DNA of 64,000 bases. It comes from Saccharopolyspora_D taberi. GTDB lineage: Bacteria; Actinomycetota; Actinomycetes; Mycobacteriales; Pseudonocardiaceae. Position numbers and translations under genes: made by a program. The number at the start of each line of letters is the position of its first letter. Position 1 is the stretch's first letter. This document shows positions 1 to 8,888 of this stretch, in pieces. The notes beneath the pieces were generated by a model. It saw only the letters and a program-made list of their open reading frames with translations, was not told the DNA's origin and searched no databases. The stretch covers positions 124,001-188,000 of the forward strand of contig NZ_BAAAUX010000001.1 in assembly GCF_039534165.1 (NCBI RefSeq). The letters run 5' to 3'.

Positions 1-2332
1 TCCGTTCGATGTCCCCTGGCGGCGGCGCCAACAATGCTCCGACCGCAACGTCCACGTGGTATCGCGTCGACGCCCCTGCCCAGCTGCTGCCGGACATCAA
101 CAACACGTTGGGGCTCTTCTTGCCGTCTGCATCCGGCATCAACCGCATCGCCTGGAACAGCTTCCGACCCACTCCGACGCACTGGAAGAACTGCAACTCA
201 CCACTGTGGAATCCGCCGTGGTCCGGGTCGTCGGCGTGGAACTGGAAGCCGAGCACGTTGCCCATCGGCGATTCGGGCACGACGGGGCCGTAGTCGTACG
301 GCTTCCTGTACAGCTGGTTGAACTCCAGGTTCAGCGCCGTTTCCACGCGCGGCCACATCGCGGTCATAAGCGAAAGCTTGGGTTCGAGTGCGGCTAGTAC
401 CAGCGTGAACTCGAACCTGGGCGCCCACACGTCCAGCAGCGAGCCCGCCGACGGGGAGTGCTCCAGCTTCAACAGGTTGGCCAGCTTGCTCCTCAGCTCC
501 GTGCGAGCTCTGCGCAATGACGTGGTGTGCAGCAGTTCCATGGTTAGGCGCACCAGGTCTCCGTCAGGGGCAGCCCGGTCGGCACGATCTCCGAACGGGT
601 TGTCGCGGAAGCGATCGAGCACGCCCCGTAGCACCTGCCTCGGTTCCGCGTCCGGATCCTTGTCCTCTGGTGATTCGGGTGCTGGGTACCGATCCAGTAT
701 CAGCTTCTGCTGCAGGCTCCAAGCGCTGAAGTGACCGGAGCGCAACCACTTCCGGATCTCGTGCCGTTGCACCAAAAGCCCGTAGAGCCGGTCTGTCGCG
801 AGCGTGGCCGTGCTGACCGCCGCCGACCAGTTCTGGACGTCGCTGTCGGACAGTTGCACCCGTCCGCGATTGGCGAGTTCCCGGATCTTGTGCGCGCTGA
901 CCTGGTCCAGCCACGAGCTGCTGCCTCGCCCTACCAACGTCACCGCCGGAGCGAACAGTTGGTCGAACTGGATCTGGGCCTTGTCTGCCTCGTCCACCAG
1001 GACCAGATCACTCCGCCTGCACGCCAGCTCCAGATACCGGATCCGCTCGGCGTTCTGCGGCCACGGCACCGAGGCGTCGACCAGGCCCGGCGGTGTCGCG
1101 AGCCAGACATCGGCCTGCAGGAGCTCGCGTGCTCCGTGGTGGCGTGGGCAGCTGGACCAGTACGGGCAGACCACACGCTGTCTGGAAATCCGGACGACGT
1201 CGTCTTCGTCGACCCATTCCTGCCGGTCTCTGGTCCGCAGCGACGCGCACGGTACCTCGTTGTTGGTGAGTGGTTCTTCACCATCCCGCAGGGTGTTCAA
1301 CACGCATGCGGTGCTGAGGTAGTCGAAGCTGGGATCGTTGTGCGCGAGCAGATTCTCCCTGCCGCGCCCCGCCAACCGTCGGTGCAGACGTTGAGCATGA
1401 CGCATTCTGTTGGAGATTCCGATGACCGGAGCCGGATGGCAGCCGTGCAACCGGAGAAGCTCGACGAGCTTCAGCATCTCTGCGACGTCGCTCAGCACGA
1501 CGGTCACGCGCAGTCCCAGTTTGCGCACGCAATGCACCGTGAGTACGTCGCGGAGGGTGCTCTTCCCCGCGCCTACGATGCCGAGCAAGTGCTGGATACC
1601 GTCAACGGTGAGTACGGCGTCCTCGCCGTTGTCGACGTATCGGTCGCCCATCCGCGTGTACAGACCGGATTTTCGGAGCCGTCCCTCCCAGTCCGCCCAC
1701 TTGCGTTGATCCATCTCTCTCGCGGTCACCAGCAAGTCCGCTTTGCGGACCGAGAGGGGTCGGCCACTTTCGCGCAATGGCTCGTCGATCCGGTGTCCCT
1801 CCGGCCGCGGCAGGCCAACTTCGGGAAGATCGACACTGGTGATCTCCTGACCCTGGCTGAAGAAGTGGAGTCCCGACCCCGCCATCGGCAGCTGGTCTCC
1901 CTTGAATGGAGCAGCGTTTGCCAGCAGATTCTCGTACACCTCGAACCGGTCCGGTGCCACCGACAACGGTCGCCGCCGCAAGGGCTGGGTGGGATCGACC
2001 TCGTGGTAGGCGCGAAGGGGTTCCTCGATCTCGTTGTACGCTTCGATCGCGTCGCGCCACGCGTTGCGCCGTCGGCGGGTCCACAGCTCGTACCGCGCGA
2101 CACTGAGCATTCGCTGCTGTTCCTTGGAGACCGCCAGCCCTGCGTGACGTGCGAACGGGTACCCGGTAAACAGGGTCCAGGCATCCACAACCGGACGGTC
2201 AGGTATCACCCGCTCCGCCAAGAGCAGGCCGAGTTCGGTGATGAACATGTCGCGCAGCTTGCCGGTCGACACACGGTAAGACTTCTGGATGCGTTCGATG
2301 ATGTCGGCGAACAGCGGTTTCGAGCTCCGCAT
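1..2332 (-). CDS. DinG/XPD-type SF2 helicase of a pPIWI-RE-like island (3' end off window)
   Basis: The reverse strand stays open from an ATG at 2332 to the window edge (777 codons, no stop). A Walker A (GIVGAGKST, about residues 249-257), a Cys cluster with CPYWSSCP (about 387) followed by an ADVWLATPPGL stretch, and a Walker B box LVLVDEAD (about 440) come in the order typical of XPD/DinG helicases, where an Fe-S domain lies between motifs I and II. A motif LLMSGSSWAGAS near residue 742 fits a later helicase motif. The start has AGGAAGG just upstream and lies 17 bp after the preceding gene, so it is an operon member. The long N-terminal region before the P-loop, and its partner gene, fit the helicase ('Z') component of pPIWI-RE three-gene islands. 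The family name is recalled knowledge, not searched. A chromosomal DinG is less likely given the context. Confidence 0.7.
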   Translation of the reverse strand, partial: MRSSKPLFADIIERIQKSYRVSTGKLRDMFITELGLLLAERVIPDRPVVDAWTLFTGYPFARHAGLAVSKEQQRMLSVARYELWTRRRRNAWRDAIEAYNEIEEPLRAYHEVDPTQPLRRRPLSVAPDRFEVYENLLANAAPFKGDQLPMAGSGLHFFSQGQEITSVDLPEVGLPRPEGHRIDEPLRESGRPLSVRKADLLVTAREMDQRKWADWEGRLRKSGLYTRMGDRYVDNGEDAVLTVDGIQHLLGIVGAGKSTLRDVLTVHCVRKLGLRVTVVLSDVAEMLKLVELLRLHGCHPAPVIGISNRMRHAQRLHRRLAGRGRENLLAHNDPSFDYLSTACVLNTLRDGEEPLTNNEVPCASLRTRDRQEWVDEDDVVRISRQRVVCPYWSSCPRHHGARELLQADVWLATPPGLVDASVPWPQNAERIRYLELACRRSDLVLVDEADKAQIQFDQLFAPAVTLVGRGSSSWLDQVSAHKIRELANRGRVQLSDSDVQNWSAAVSTATLATDRLYGLLVQRHEIRKWLRSGHFSAWSLQQKLILDRYPAPESPEDKDPDAEPRQVLRGVLDRFRDNPFGDRADRAAPDGDLVRLTMELLHTTSLRRARTELRSKLANLLKLEHSPSAGSLLDVWAPRFEFTLVLAALEPKLSLMTAMWPRVETALNLEFNQLYRKPYDYGPVVPESPMGNVLGFQFHADDPDHGGFHSGELQFFQCVGVGRKLFQAMRLMPDADGKKSPNVLLMSGSSWAGASTRYHVDVAVGALLAPPPGDIER

Positions 2333-2348
2333 GGCCTTCCTGTCCAGG

Positions 2349-3401
2349 TCACGGCCGGCACGAACGGGCCGACGCCAGATCGATGAGTTCGTCGTCCCCC
2401 ACGAGTTCGGCCGTGGAGGCCGCCGTTGGGAGGTTTCGAGCGAAGATCTCGCGGTAGTCCGGCTGTGCAACGAGCCGGTTCCCCGGTACGACGACCAGAA
2501 CCCGGTCCGCCCGGAGATCCGCTGCTCGTTCACCGATCGACCGCGCCAGCAGTGCGGGGTTGAGCCGGTCCCGCGTCATGAGCACCCAGGACTCGTCGTC
2601 CTGCCACGTCACCACCAGATGGTCGTGCCGGTGGTCGATTGCTGCTCCCCGCGACTCCAACGACCCGCGCAGCGCCAGCTCAGTCCGCCCCGGATGAGCC
2701 ACGAACCAGCGCAGACCGAGTGGCAGGCTGAAGAGCTGGTCGGCCGCGTGCACGTCGCCGTCCGGGAAGTACGAGGCACAGTCGTCTGTCTCGCACACCC
2801 ACCCCATACCTTCCGCCGGAACCATCAGGAAGCGGCAGGCAGAGCACAGTGCGGCCGCGTCCCGGAACACGTATCTCTGGGGAACGGGCTCGTACAGGTC
2901 TCGCACTCGATGCCACACGCGCAGCAACCGACGATCCTGGAGTTTCAGCAATTCCTGTTCGATCACGACCGGACGCTCGACCAGGAACATCAGGTGACGC
3001 AGGTACTTGTCCGCGGTTGAGCAGTCGTCGGCGAGCCTGCGCAGGCTCTCAAGAGCGTTCCGCTCCAACTCGCCCCGGTCTGCCGCCCACTCAACGCACA
3101 ACTGTGAAGGATTGCCCGTCCGTGCGCTGATGAGCAGGTCGTCGCCGGTGAGCAGATCGTCCGGAATGCTGAGGGGCCAGTCCTTCAACGGCCGGTACCG
3201 TGCCCAGTCGACGAGTCCCGGGACGCTGAGCGGTGCGCTTCCGGGCGTTTCCAACAGAGTTGCCACGAGTTTGTCCAGCGCCAGCTGCGCGCTCCGTGGA
3301 TAGGGCATCGAGAACGACGCCAACCTCGCCACCGCACCGAGCTCGATGATTCCGCGGGCGACCATACGAACGATGGCCGTGTCGTCCTTGTCGGAGATCA
3401 T
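2349..3401 (-). CDS. pPIWI-RE 'Y' domain plus REase-like domain protein
   Basis: 350 residues from the ATG at 3401, which overlaps the stop of the upstream nuclease gene as ATGA, so translation is probably coupled. The N-terminal half (about 1-165) carries the PYP..AQ.ALDKLV and DWPL..PDDLLT..D patterns that I associate with the pPIWI-RE Y domain. A zinc ribbon follows (C-x2-C, then C-x4-C, about residues 190-215). The C-terminal part resembles the restriction-endonuclease fold fused to Y (LRWFVAHPGRTEL...). In relatives as I remember them, the catalytic strand reads WAVDVKDW.NP; here it reads WVLMTRDRLNP, so the usual D-x-K is absent and this copy may be catalytically dead. The predicted role is DNA targeting or a structural part of a defence complex. 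The family assignment rests on motif memory; the reading frame itself is certain. Confidence 0.62.
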   Translation of the reverse strand: MISDKDDTAIVRMVARGIIELGAVARLASFSMPYPRSAQLALDKLVATLLETPGSAPLSVPGLVDWARYRPLKDWPLSIPDDLLTGDDLLISARTGNPSQLCVEWAADRGELERNALESLRRLADDCSTADKYLRHLMFLVERPVVIEQELLKLQDRRLLRVWHRVRDLYEPVPQRYVFRDAAALCSACRFLMVPAEGMGWVCETDDCASYFPDGDVHAADQLFSLPLGLRWFVAHPGRTELALRGSLESRGAAIDHRHDHLVVTWQDDESWVLMTRDRLNPALLARSIGERAADLRADRVLVVVPGNRLVAQPDYREIFARNLPTAASTAELVGDDELIDLASARSCRP

Positions 3402-4987
3402 CCCGCAGTCTCCGGGAGGGCTGCTGGGCACCAACGACGGACCTCACAGCTCCGGCATTCGGAGCTTGGGCGCGGGGTGAACTCGTCGTCTCGGTGCCAG
3501 TCGCGTACCAGTCCGTGGACCACTTCGGCCGCCTCCGCGCGCATTCGGCGATCAAACGGGTCGAACAGCCGCAGGTCCACCCCATCGGGCCGGAGGACTT
3601 CCAGTTCCACGCGTGAACGTGCCCGGCTGCCACCGAGCAGACCGCGCCCCAGGAGAACGATCGCAAGCGCGATCTGCGGTACGGACTCCAGCGTGCGGAA
3701 CGCTTTCCCGGCAGCGCCACGGGTGGTCTTGACCTCCCGCCATACCCAGGAACCCCTGTCCTGGTACAGGAGGTCCGGCGTGACGAGGAGGACCACGTCG
3801 GCGTCGGTGTCGTCGAACACGAGGCCAGGTTCGGCCTTCAACACAGCACCCGGTGGCAACCGGAGCAGCGGGCACACCTCGGAGTGGTGGCGCAGCATGG
3901 CGGCTCCGGCCTCAGCCTCGTCAGGAGGTAGTGGGCGAGGGCTCCAGTGTTCCTCCGCGCGAGCTGCACAGGGTGTGCGGCTGTCGGCAGCGTGCTTACG
4001 AAGAAGGTGGTCGTGCAGAGCGCGACCGCGTTCGGCAGCCGCAACTCGTTCGATCCGCTGGTCAAGGGGCAGCCGCATGCGGCGCAGGAAGTCCTTTGCC
4101 GGGCATGCACGGTAGTTGCGCCCGTTCGTCACTGACCAGGTACGCCTGGGCCTGCTCCGGTCGGAGATTCCAAGCACTCCGGGGGCGGAAGGAAGACCAG
4201 GGCATTCCACGCGGTAGAGACACTTCACGCATGGCTCTCCCGGACGGTACTCGGAACCGTCGACTACTTCGGCAAGCGCCGGCGCGCCGAACTCCCGGTA
4301 GAGTTCCCCAACCTGTTCGGGAGTCCCCTCGTACAGGAGCTCGGTCTCTCCATCGAGACATGTGAATTCACGTACGCGTACGCGCTCAGGCCGTGACTGC
4401 GCATTCGCGGCGATGTGGGCGGCGATTGCCACTTCCTCTGTCGCCCGCTTCCTGCCGTCACGGCGGTAGGACATCATCCGAAGCTCGTTGACCCGACCAT
4501 CAGCTGATCGGTAGCAACGCCCCCACACGCGAATTCGGTAGGAGCGAACCCCGCGTCGATCAGGCTTGCTGAGCTCCTGCTCATACGTCCAACTGCTCCT
4601 TACCGGCTGCCAGTACTCCCCGTTCAAATCTGGGTTTCCCGGCGGAAACGCCGTGAGGTAGTGCTGGACGGCGTGTTCTGTCCAGCGCAGCACACCCGAG
4701 TGGACGCGCCGCGAGCCTCGCTCTTTGGAGCCAAGCAGGGCGAACGACTCCGCCTCGGACAAGAAGTCGTGCTCGATCCCGTCCAGTACGGTCATGAACG
4801 GTGCCAGCGCAAAATCCTCGAGCACCTCGTTCTTGCGAGACGGCCTCGTCCGCGGCGCGATACCCCGTCGAGCCCGCAGAGCTTCCCCCATAGGGCATCG
4901 AAAATCCGCCGAGCCGACGGCGCCCGTCCAGATCTCGATGCTTCGCGGACTTCCGACGACACCATCCGGCGCAATCCAATCCGACAT
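3398..4987 (-). CDS. Tandem RecB/Cas4-like PD-(D/E)XK nuclease with two Cys clusters
   Basis: 529 residues. The C-terminal half has TPDLLY (about 402) and WREVKTT (about 417), a PD-(D/E)XK active site. It is bracketed by an upstream Cys (YRACP, about 293) and a C-terminal C-x2-C-x5-C (CRSCEVRRWC, about 512-521), the four-Cys pattern of Cas4/AddB-type 4Fe-4S nucleases. The N-terminal half repeats the architecture: a Cys near residue 31 (FRCPMGEALRAR), a strand-rich middle, and C-x2-C-x5-C (CVKCLYRVEC, about 252-261), but without an evident E-x-K. This looks like an internal duplication with one active and one degenerate module. It is the first gene of the minus-strand operon and shares a 120-bp divergent intergenic region with the kinase gene. 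The likely role is DNA end or nascent-strand processing within the defence island. Confidence 0.7.
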   Translation of the reverse strand: MSDWIAPDGVVGSPRSIEIWTGAVGSADFRCPMGEALRARRGIAPRTRPSRKNEVLEDFALAPFMTVLDGIEHDFLSEAESFALLGSKERGSRRVHSGVLRWTEHAVQHYLTAFPPGNPDLNGEYWQPVRSSWTYEQELSKPDRRGVRSYRIRVWGRCYRSADGRVNELRMMSYRRDGRKRATEEVAIAAHIAANAQSRPERVRVREFTCLDGETELLYEGTPEQVGELYREFGAPALAEVVDGSEYRPGEPCVKCLYRVECPGLPSAPGVLGISDRSRPRRTWSVTNGRNYRACPAKDFLRRMRLPLDQRIERVAAAERGRALHDHLLRKHAADSRTPCAARAEEHWSPRPLPPDEAEAGAAMLRHHSEVCPLLRLPPGAVLKAEPGLVFDDTDADVVLLVTPDLLYQDRGSWVWREVKTTRGAAGKAFRTLESVPQIALAIVLLGRGLLGGSRARSRVELEVLRPDGVDLRLFDPFDRRMRAEAAEVVHGLVRDWHRDDEFTPRPSSECRSCEVRRWCPAALPETAG

Positions 4988-5107
4988 GTATCCCTCCAGT
5001 GCTGAGGATCATGGCACACACCCCACTGCTCTTCGTGGGTGAATCTGGTGGCGGGCACCCGCTGTCCTCGGTAATCCTTCCAACATCACGAACTGGGGGA
5101 GGTTGTC
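4988..5107. promoter_or_regulatory. Divergent intergenic region between nuclease operon and kinase
   Basis: This 120-bp spacer separates the divergently transcribed defence operon and kinase and must hold both promoters. A purine-rich GGGGGAGG lies a few bases before the kinase GTG and acts as its ribosome binding site. No clear -35/-10 pair was recognised. Confidence 0.4.
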
Positions 5108-6004
5108 GTGCGCACGGGAACGCTGCTCGAAGGAAGCTATCGGATCACGGGGCACCTGAGCCGCGGTGGCATGGGGGAGATCTATCGGGCTGTCGATGAG
5201 TCGTCCGGGAACGCGGTAGCGGTGAAGGTCGTGCATGATCCATGGCTCGAATCGACCACGTGGTACATGGAAAAGCAGGAAAGACTGATCAGTGAGGGTC
5301 GACTGGGGCAGTATCTGCGTGGCATCCGCGGCATCCCCACCGTTCACGCCGTCGGCCGTATCGACAAGTCGTGGTTCGTTGTCATGGAGCTCGTGGAGGG
5401 CAGGAACCTGACCGAGGTCCTGCAAAACTTCTCACCGCTCAAACGTCGAACAGCGACGGCGATCGCGATTCAGCTGGGCATGATCCTCGAGGCCGCGCAC
5501 CGGAAGGAGGTCGTGCACCGGGATGTTAAGCCGGACAACGTTCTGTTGGACGACGAAGGAATGGTGCACCTCCTCGACCTCGGCATCGCCCTGCGTTGGT
5601 GGGACAAGCCCAGGCCGGCCGGCAGTCGAGGGTATGCTCCCGTGGAACAGGTCAAAGGAACTGCTGTGGATCAGCGGAGCGACATCTATGCGCTGGGATG
5701 CCTGATCTGCAAGATGGTTACGAACTCCGTGCCCTACGGCAAGAAAGTGAACTGGAACGTCGGCGACGAAGTGGCCGAGTTTTCGGAGAAGACCACCCGC
5801 CGCCTCGGTCCAGGCCTCGCCGATCTCGTCCGGGAGATGGTGGAGCGTGATCTGGACCGCAGACCGGGGACCATGGGGGAGGTCCTGAAACGTCTCCGGT
5901 CTTCTCTTCCGGAGCCCGATTCGCGGCTCGATCCGCAGGCTCCCGAATACGATCCCGAACGGTGGCTGCGGAAACATCTACCGCAACGGTTCGCGGCGGA
6001 GTGA
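5108..6004 (+). CDS. Soluble Hanks-type Ser/Thr protein kinase (PknB-like)
   Basis: 298 residues starting at GTG with GGGGGAGG upstream. The kinase core is complete: glycine loop LSRGGMGEIY (about 18-27), AVKVV lysine (about 40), catalytic loop HRDVKPDN (about 138-145), a DLG in place of DFG, APVEQ in place of APE, and SDIYALGC. There is no transmembrane segment or PASTA domain, so it is cytoplasmic. The gene ends 7 bp from the convergent stop of the AfsR-like regulator. AfsK-AfsR pairing is a known actinomycete theme, so this kinase could phosphorylate the adjacent regulator; the convergent arrangement and short spacing are compatible with that but do not prove it. It could equally belong to the defence island on its left. 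Confidence 0.9.
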   Translation: MRTGTLLEGSYRITGHLSRGGMGEIYRAVDESSGNAVAVKVVHDPWLESTTWYMEKQERLISEGRLGQYLRGIRGIPTVHAVGRIDKSWFVVMELVEGRNLTEVLQNFSPLKRRTATAIAIQLGMILEAAHRKEVVHRDVKPDNVLLDDEGMVHLLDLGIALRWWDKPRPAGSRGYAPVEQVKGTAVDQRSDIYALGCLICKMVTNSVPYGKKVNWNVGDEVAEFSEKTTRRLGPGLADLVREMVERDLDRRPGTMGEVLKRLRSSLPEPDSRLDPQAPEYDPERWLRKHLPQRFAAE

Positions 6005-6011
6005 TCTCCCC

Positions 6012-8678
6012 TTAGCGAGTACGGATTTGTGTCAGCCTGGCCCGTGCCTTTTTCATGCGTTCGCGATCTACCTCGGACAAGTTTCGCTGATTGTCGCACA
6101 ACTCGCAGAATCTCTCCAGGCAACGGCGTTCGTCTGCCAGGTTTCCGCTTCTGCGCAACCATTTTCCGATCGTGAAGTAGCCCCGTGCCTCCTTGATGGT
6201 CGCGCCCTGTTCGACGTAAACCTCGATTGCCGACCGGTAGTAATCGACGGCAGCGGTGTCCTCTCCCAGCTCGGCGTGGCAGCGGGCGAGGTTCCGGTGG
6301 ATCGCAGCCCAACCGTTCGGATCCGTCTCCCTACTGGCCAGACTTCGCGCTTCTAGTGCCTTCTCCAACGCCTCGTGAGGGCTGCCGTCCGCCAGGAACA
6401 CACTCGCCACGCCGTTCAGCGCATGCGACTGGCCACGGCGGTCGCTCAACAGGCCGAAAAGCTCGGCCGTGCGCGGGAACTCCTTACGCGCTTCTGCCCA
6501 GTTCCCCTGTTCCTCATGGACAACACCGAGGGACTGCAGCCCCAGTGCCTCGCCATGTCGATCGCCGGCTTTCACGCTGGTGGCGACCGACTGCCGCAGT
6601 GCGCCCTCTGCGAGGGGGTATTCCCGGCGAAGCCGGTACGTTCCTCCGAGCATCCGATAAGTCATTATCAGGAGCCTCTGCTCGTCCTGCCCCCAGTTGC
6701 TGGTGGTCACGTCCCGAAGCAGGTCGCGTGCCACCAGGAGGAAGCGAACGGCCTCGTCCCAGTATCCGCGCCGCCATTGGAACGTGACCAGCGTCAGTGG
6801 CAGCAACCATCGATACTCCTGCCACTTCCAGAAGTTCTCATCGTTGAGAACCGCTACGTAGACCGGGTACTCGGCGTCGAACCAGCTCCTTGCAGCCGAG
6901 CTCGTCGTCGGCTTCGGCAGGGGCAGCGTATCCGGCGATGGCCCCAGAGGAAGTTCACGCTCGGACCCCATCGCCAGGTCGCAGGCCCGGCCAGCGTGCG
7001 CCAAGTACTCCAGCAGCCGCTTGCGTGCGGCATCCTGTTCTGAGGCAGGCCACTGCGCAGCGATCTCGGCAGCATAAGCGTTGATCAGGTCGTGCGCCCT
7101 GTATCGGTCGTGGTGCCCATCGACCACGTTGAGGAGGTTGGCGTCCACGAGTTCTGCGACGCCAGTCCGTACCTGGGTGCTCGCAACTCCGGACATGTGT
7201 GTCAGTGCCTCGAACCGGATTACCGGAAGTGGGTGGACACCGATCAACCCAAACAGCTGCTGGGCGTTCTTCGACAGTTTTCCGTAGGACCAGGAAAGCA
7301 CCGTTCGCAGCTCCAATCTCCGATTTCCGGGTACATCGAGTTTCAGTAGTGTTTGTTCCTTCTTCCACTCCTCCAGAAGAGATTCCAGCCGCGCTTGAGG
7401 ATGACGGCGTGCCTGGGCCGCAGCGATGATCAGCAGCAGCGGAATCCCGCCGAATGCGGTGAGCAGTCGCTCGGCGGCGTCCTTCTCGTTCCTGGCCCGG
7501 TCATCACCGATCGCATCAGCAAGCAGCTGCATGCTCGCTTCAGGATCCAACGGTCCCAGCTCAAGGTGATCTACGGACTTCGACACCGCCAGCTCGACAA
7601 GCCGCGAACGACTCGTGACCAGGACCACGGAGCCCGCTCCGCCCGGCAACAGATCCCATACGTGCGCCGAGTTCACGGCATTGTCGAAAATTATCAGAAC
7701 AGATCGCGCGGCCAACTCCGAGAGATAGGCGCTGGCGACATCCTTGGCGAGCTGTCCGTTGACGCGCACGTCCAACGATCCGAGAACTGACAGCCTTACA
7801 TCGTCGATCGATTCCTGCTGGTCATCGGAAAATCCGTTCAAGTCCACGTATAGAACGCCGTCCGCGAACCGGCTTTGCGCCCTACGCGCAGCGGTAGTAG
7901 CCAACTCCGTCTTCCCCACGCCGGGCGGACCAGTGACAGTAACGACGCGAACGAGCTCCGCATCGGGCACAAGCCAGGCGTCGAGGCGCTCCAGTTCCTG
8001 GTCCCTGCCGAAAATTATCGGTCGCGAGGACCGCAGTAGTTGAAGACGTGCGGGCTCGCGTGTAACTCGGGATCTCTTCTTCAGTTCCTCGATGGTGCTT
8101 GAGAAGTGTCCGTCATCGTCGCCGACGAGCCAGCATGCCTGGCGGGCGTCTGCCAGTGCTTCTGCGACCTCTCCATGCTTCGCCTCCGCCGCTACCAGGT
8201 CGCGATACATCTCCCGACGGAGACGTTGCATCTCAGCAACTTGGTATTGGAAGTGCACGTCACCCAGTCCAGCCAACGGCTCGGCCGCATCTGTCCACAA
8301 GTCCCGTGCCTGCCGCAAGGTTTCGATCCTGGTGGCCAGATCCCCGCTCCCGGCCTGTGCAAGAAGGTCCTTGAACGTCCAGTAGTCGATCTTGTCCAAC
8401 GGTACGTCCAGCTGAAGGGCACCTTGGTGTGGGTTGGAGATGCGCCCCTTCCCAACGCATTCGCGTAACGCATGGGCGTACCCCCGCAGCGTCGTAGCGC
8501 TAAGCCCGTTCGGGTCGCCTGTCAAGTAGAAGTTGATCTTGTCCCTGGCTACTGGCTTGGCAGGGGACAGCGCCAGAACTGCGAGCAGCGCCAACACCCG
8601 AGGGAAGGCTTTTAGAGCCTCGTCGTTACGCAGCACCTGGACTTTGCCGAGAAGACAGATTCGAAGATTTTCTTCCAC
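6012..8678 (-). CDS. AfsR/SARP-like regulator: OmpR-type wHTH, BTAD, NB-ARC NTPase, TPR
   Basis: 888 residues. The N-terminus (1-90) resembles an OmpR-type winged helix (ICLLGKVQVL..., ATTLRGYAHALRECVG), followed by a bacterial transcriptional activator helical domain (about 100-200). A STAND NTPase follows: P-loop GPPGVGKTELA (about 248), Walker B VLIIFDNA, LVTSRSRL sensor and GIPLLL. The remaining 300 residues are TPR-like helices. This is the AfsR architecture, which normally activates secondary-metabolite genes. It diverges from the peptide/radical-SAM locus across a 210-bp spacer and converges with the kinase, so local regulation of that locus is the simplest reading. STAND proteins with TPR sensors also act in phage defence, and a defence operon is close, so that role cannot be excluded. 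Confidence 0.82.
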   Translation of the reverse strand: MEENLRICLLGKVQVLRNDEALKAFPRVLALLAVLALSPAKPVARDKINFYLTGDPNGLSATTLRGYAHALRECVGKGRISNPHQGALQLDVPLDKIDYWTFKDLLAQAGSGDLATRIETLRQARDLWTDAAEPLAGLGDVHFQYQVAEMQRLRREMYRDLVAAEAKHGEVAEALADARQACWLVGDDDGHFSSTIEELKKRSRVTREPARLQLLRSSRPIIFGRDQELERLDAWLVPDAELVRVVTVTGPPGVGKTELATTAARRAQSRFADGVLYVDLNGFSDDQQESIDDVRLSVLGSLDVRVNGQLAKDVASAYLSELAARSVLIIFDNAVNSAHVWDLLPGGAGSVVLVTSRSRLVELAVSKSVDHLELGPLDPEASMQLLADAIGDDRARNEKDAAERLLTAFGGIPLLLIIAAAQARRHPQARLESLLEEWKKEQTLLKLDVPGNRRLELRTVLSWSYGKLSKNAQQLFGLIGVHPLPVIRFEALTHMSGVASTQVRTGVAELVDANLLNVVDGHHDRYRAHDLINAYAAEIAAQWPASEQDAARKRLLEYLAHAGRACDLAMGSERELPLGPSPDTLPLPKPTTSSAARSWFDAEYPVYVAVLNDENFWKWQEYRWLLPLTLVTFQWRRGYWDEAVRFLLVARDLLRDVTTSNWGQDEQRLLIMTYRMLGGTYRLRREYPLAEGALRQSVATSVKAGDRHGEALGLQSLGVVHEEQGNWAEARKEFPRTAELFGLLSDRRGQSHALNGVASVFLADGSPHEALEKALEARSLASRETDPNGWAAIHRNLARCHAELGEDTAAVDYYRSAIEVYVEQGATIKEARGYFTIGKWLRRSGNLADERRCLERFCELCDNQRNLSEVDRERMKKARARLTQIRTR

Positions 8679-8888
8679 GCCATGCAGTGAACCACATCAC
8701 CACAACAAGCCAGGTCAGCGCAGTGCGACGCCACCCGTTCAGCAGAGGCGTTGAACCCGTTCCAACGCTTTGTTCCAACATCCCTCCAACGCACGCCGGA
8801 CAGACTTGCTGCTGTGGCTGATCACGACGAACGAAGCGGGCCAGCGAACGCTGGGTCGGCGCAGTTGCCACTCGGGCGGGCCGCCGAG
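8679..8888. promoter_or_regulatory. Divergent spacer between AfsR-like gene and the peptide/rSAM set
   Basis: About 210 bp with no supported gene. It must contain promoters for the regulator (left) and for the GT-B-like gene (right). The right-hand frame stays open back to an ATG at 8751, but that N-terminal extension does not look like conserved protein, so I treat it as untranslated. Confidence 0.4.

Noticed and set aside
731..2386. Long plus-strand open frame of 551 codons
   Set aside because: It is antisense to the helicase reading frame, which has P-loop, Cys cluster and DEAD-like motifs; the plus frame has no recognisable domain.
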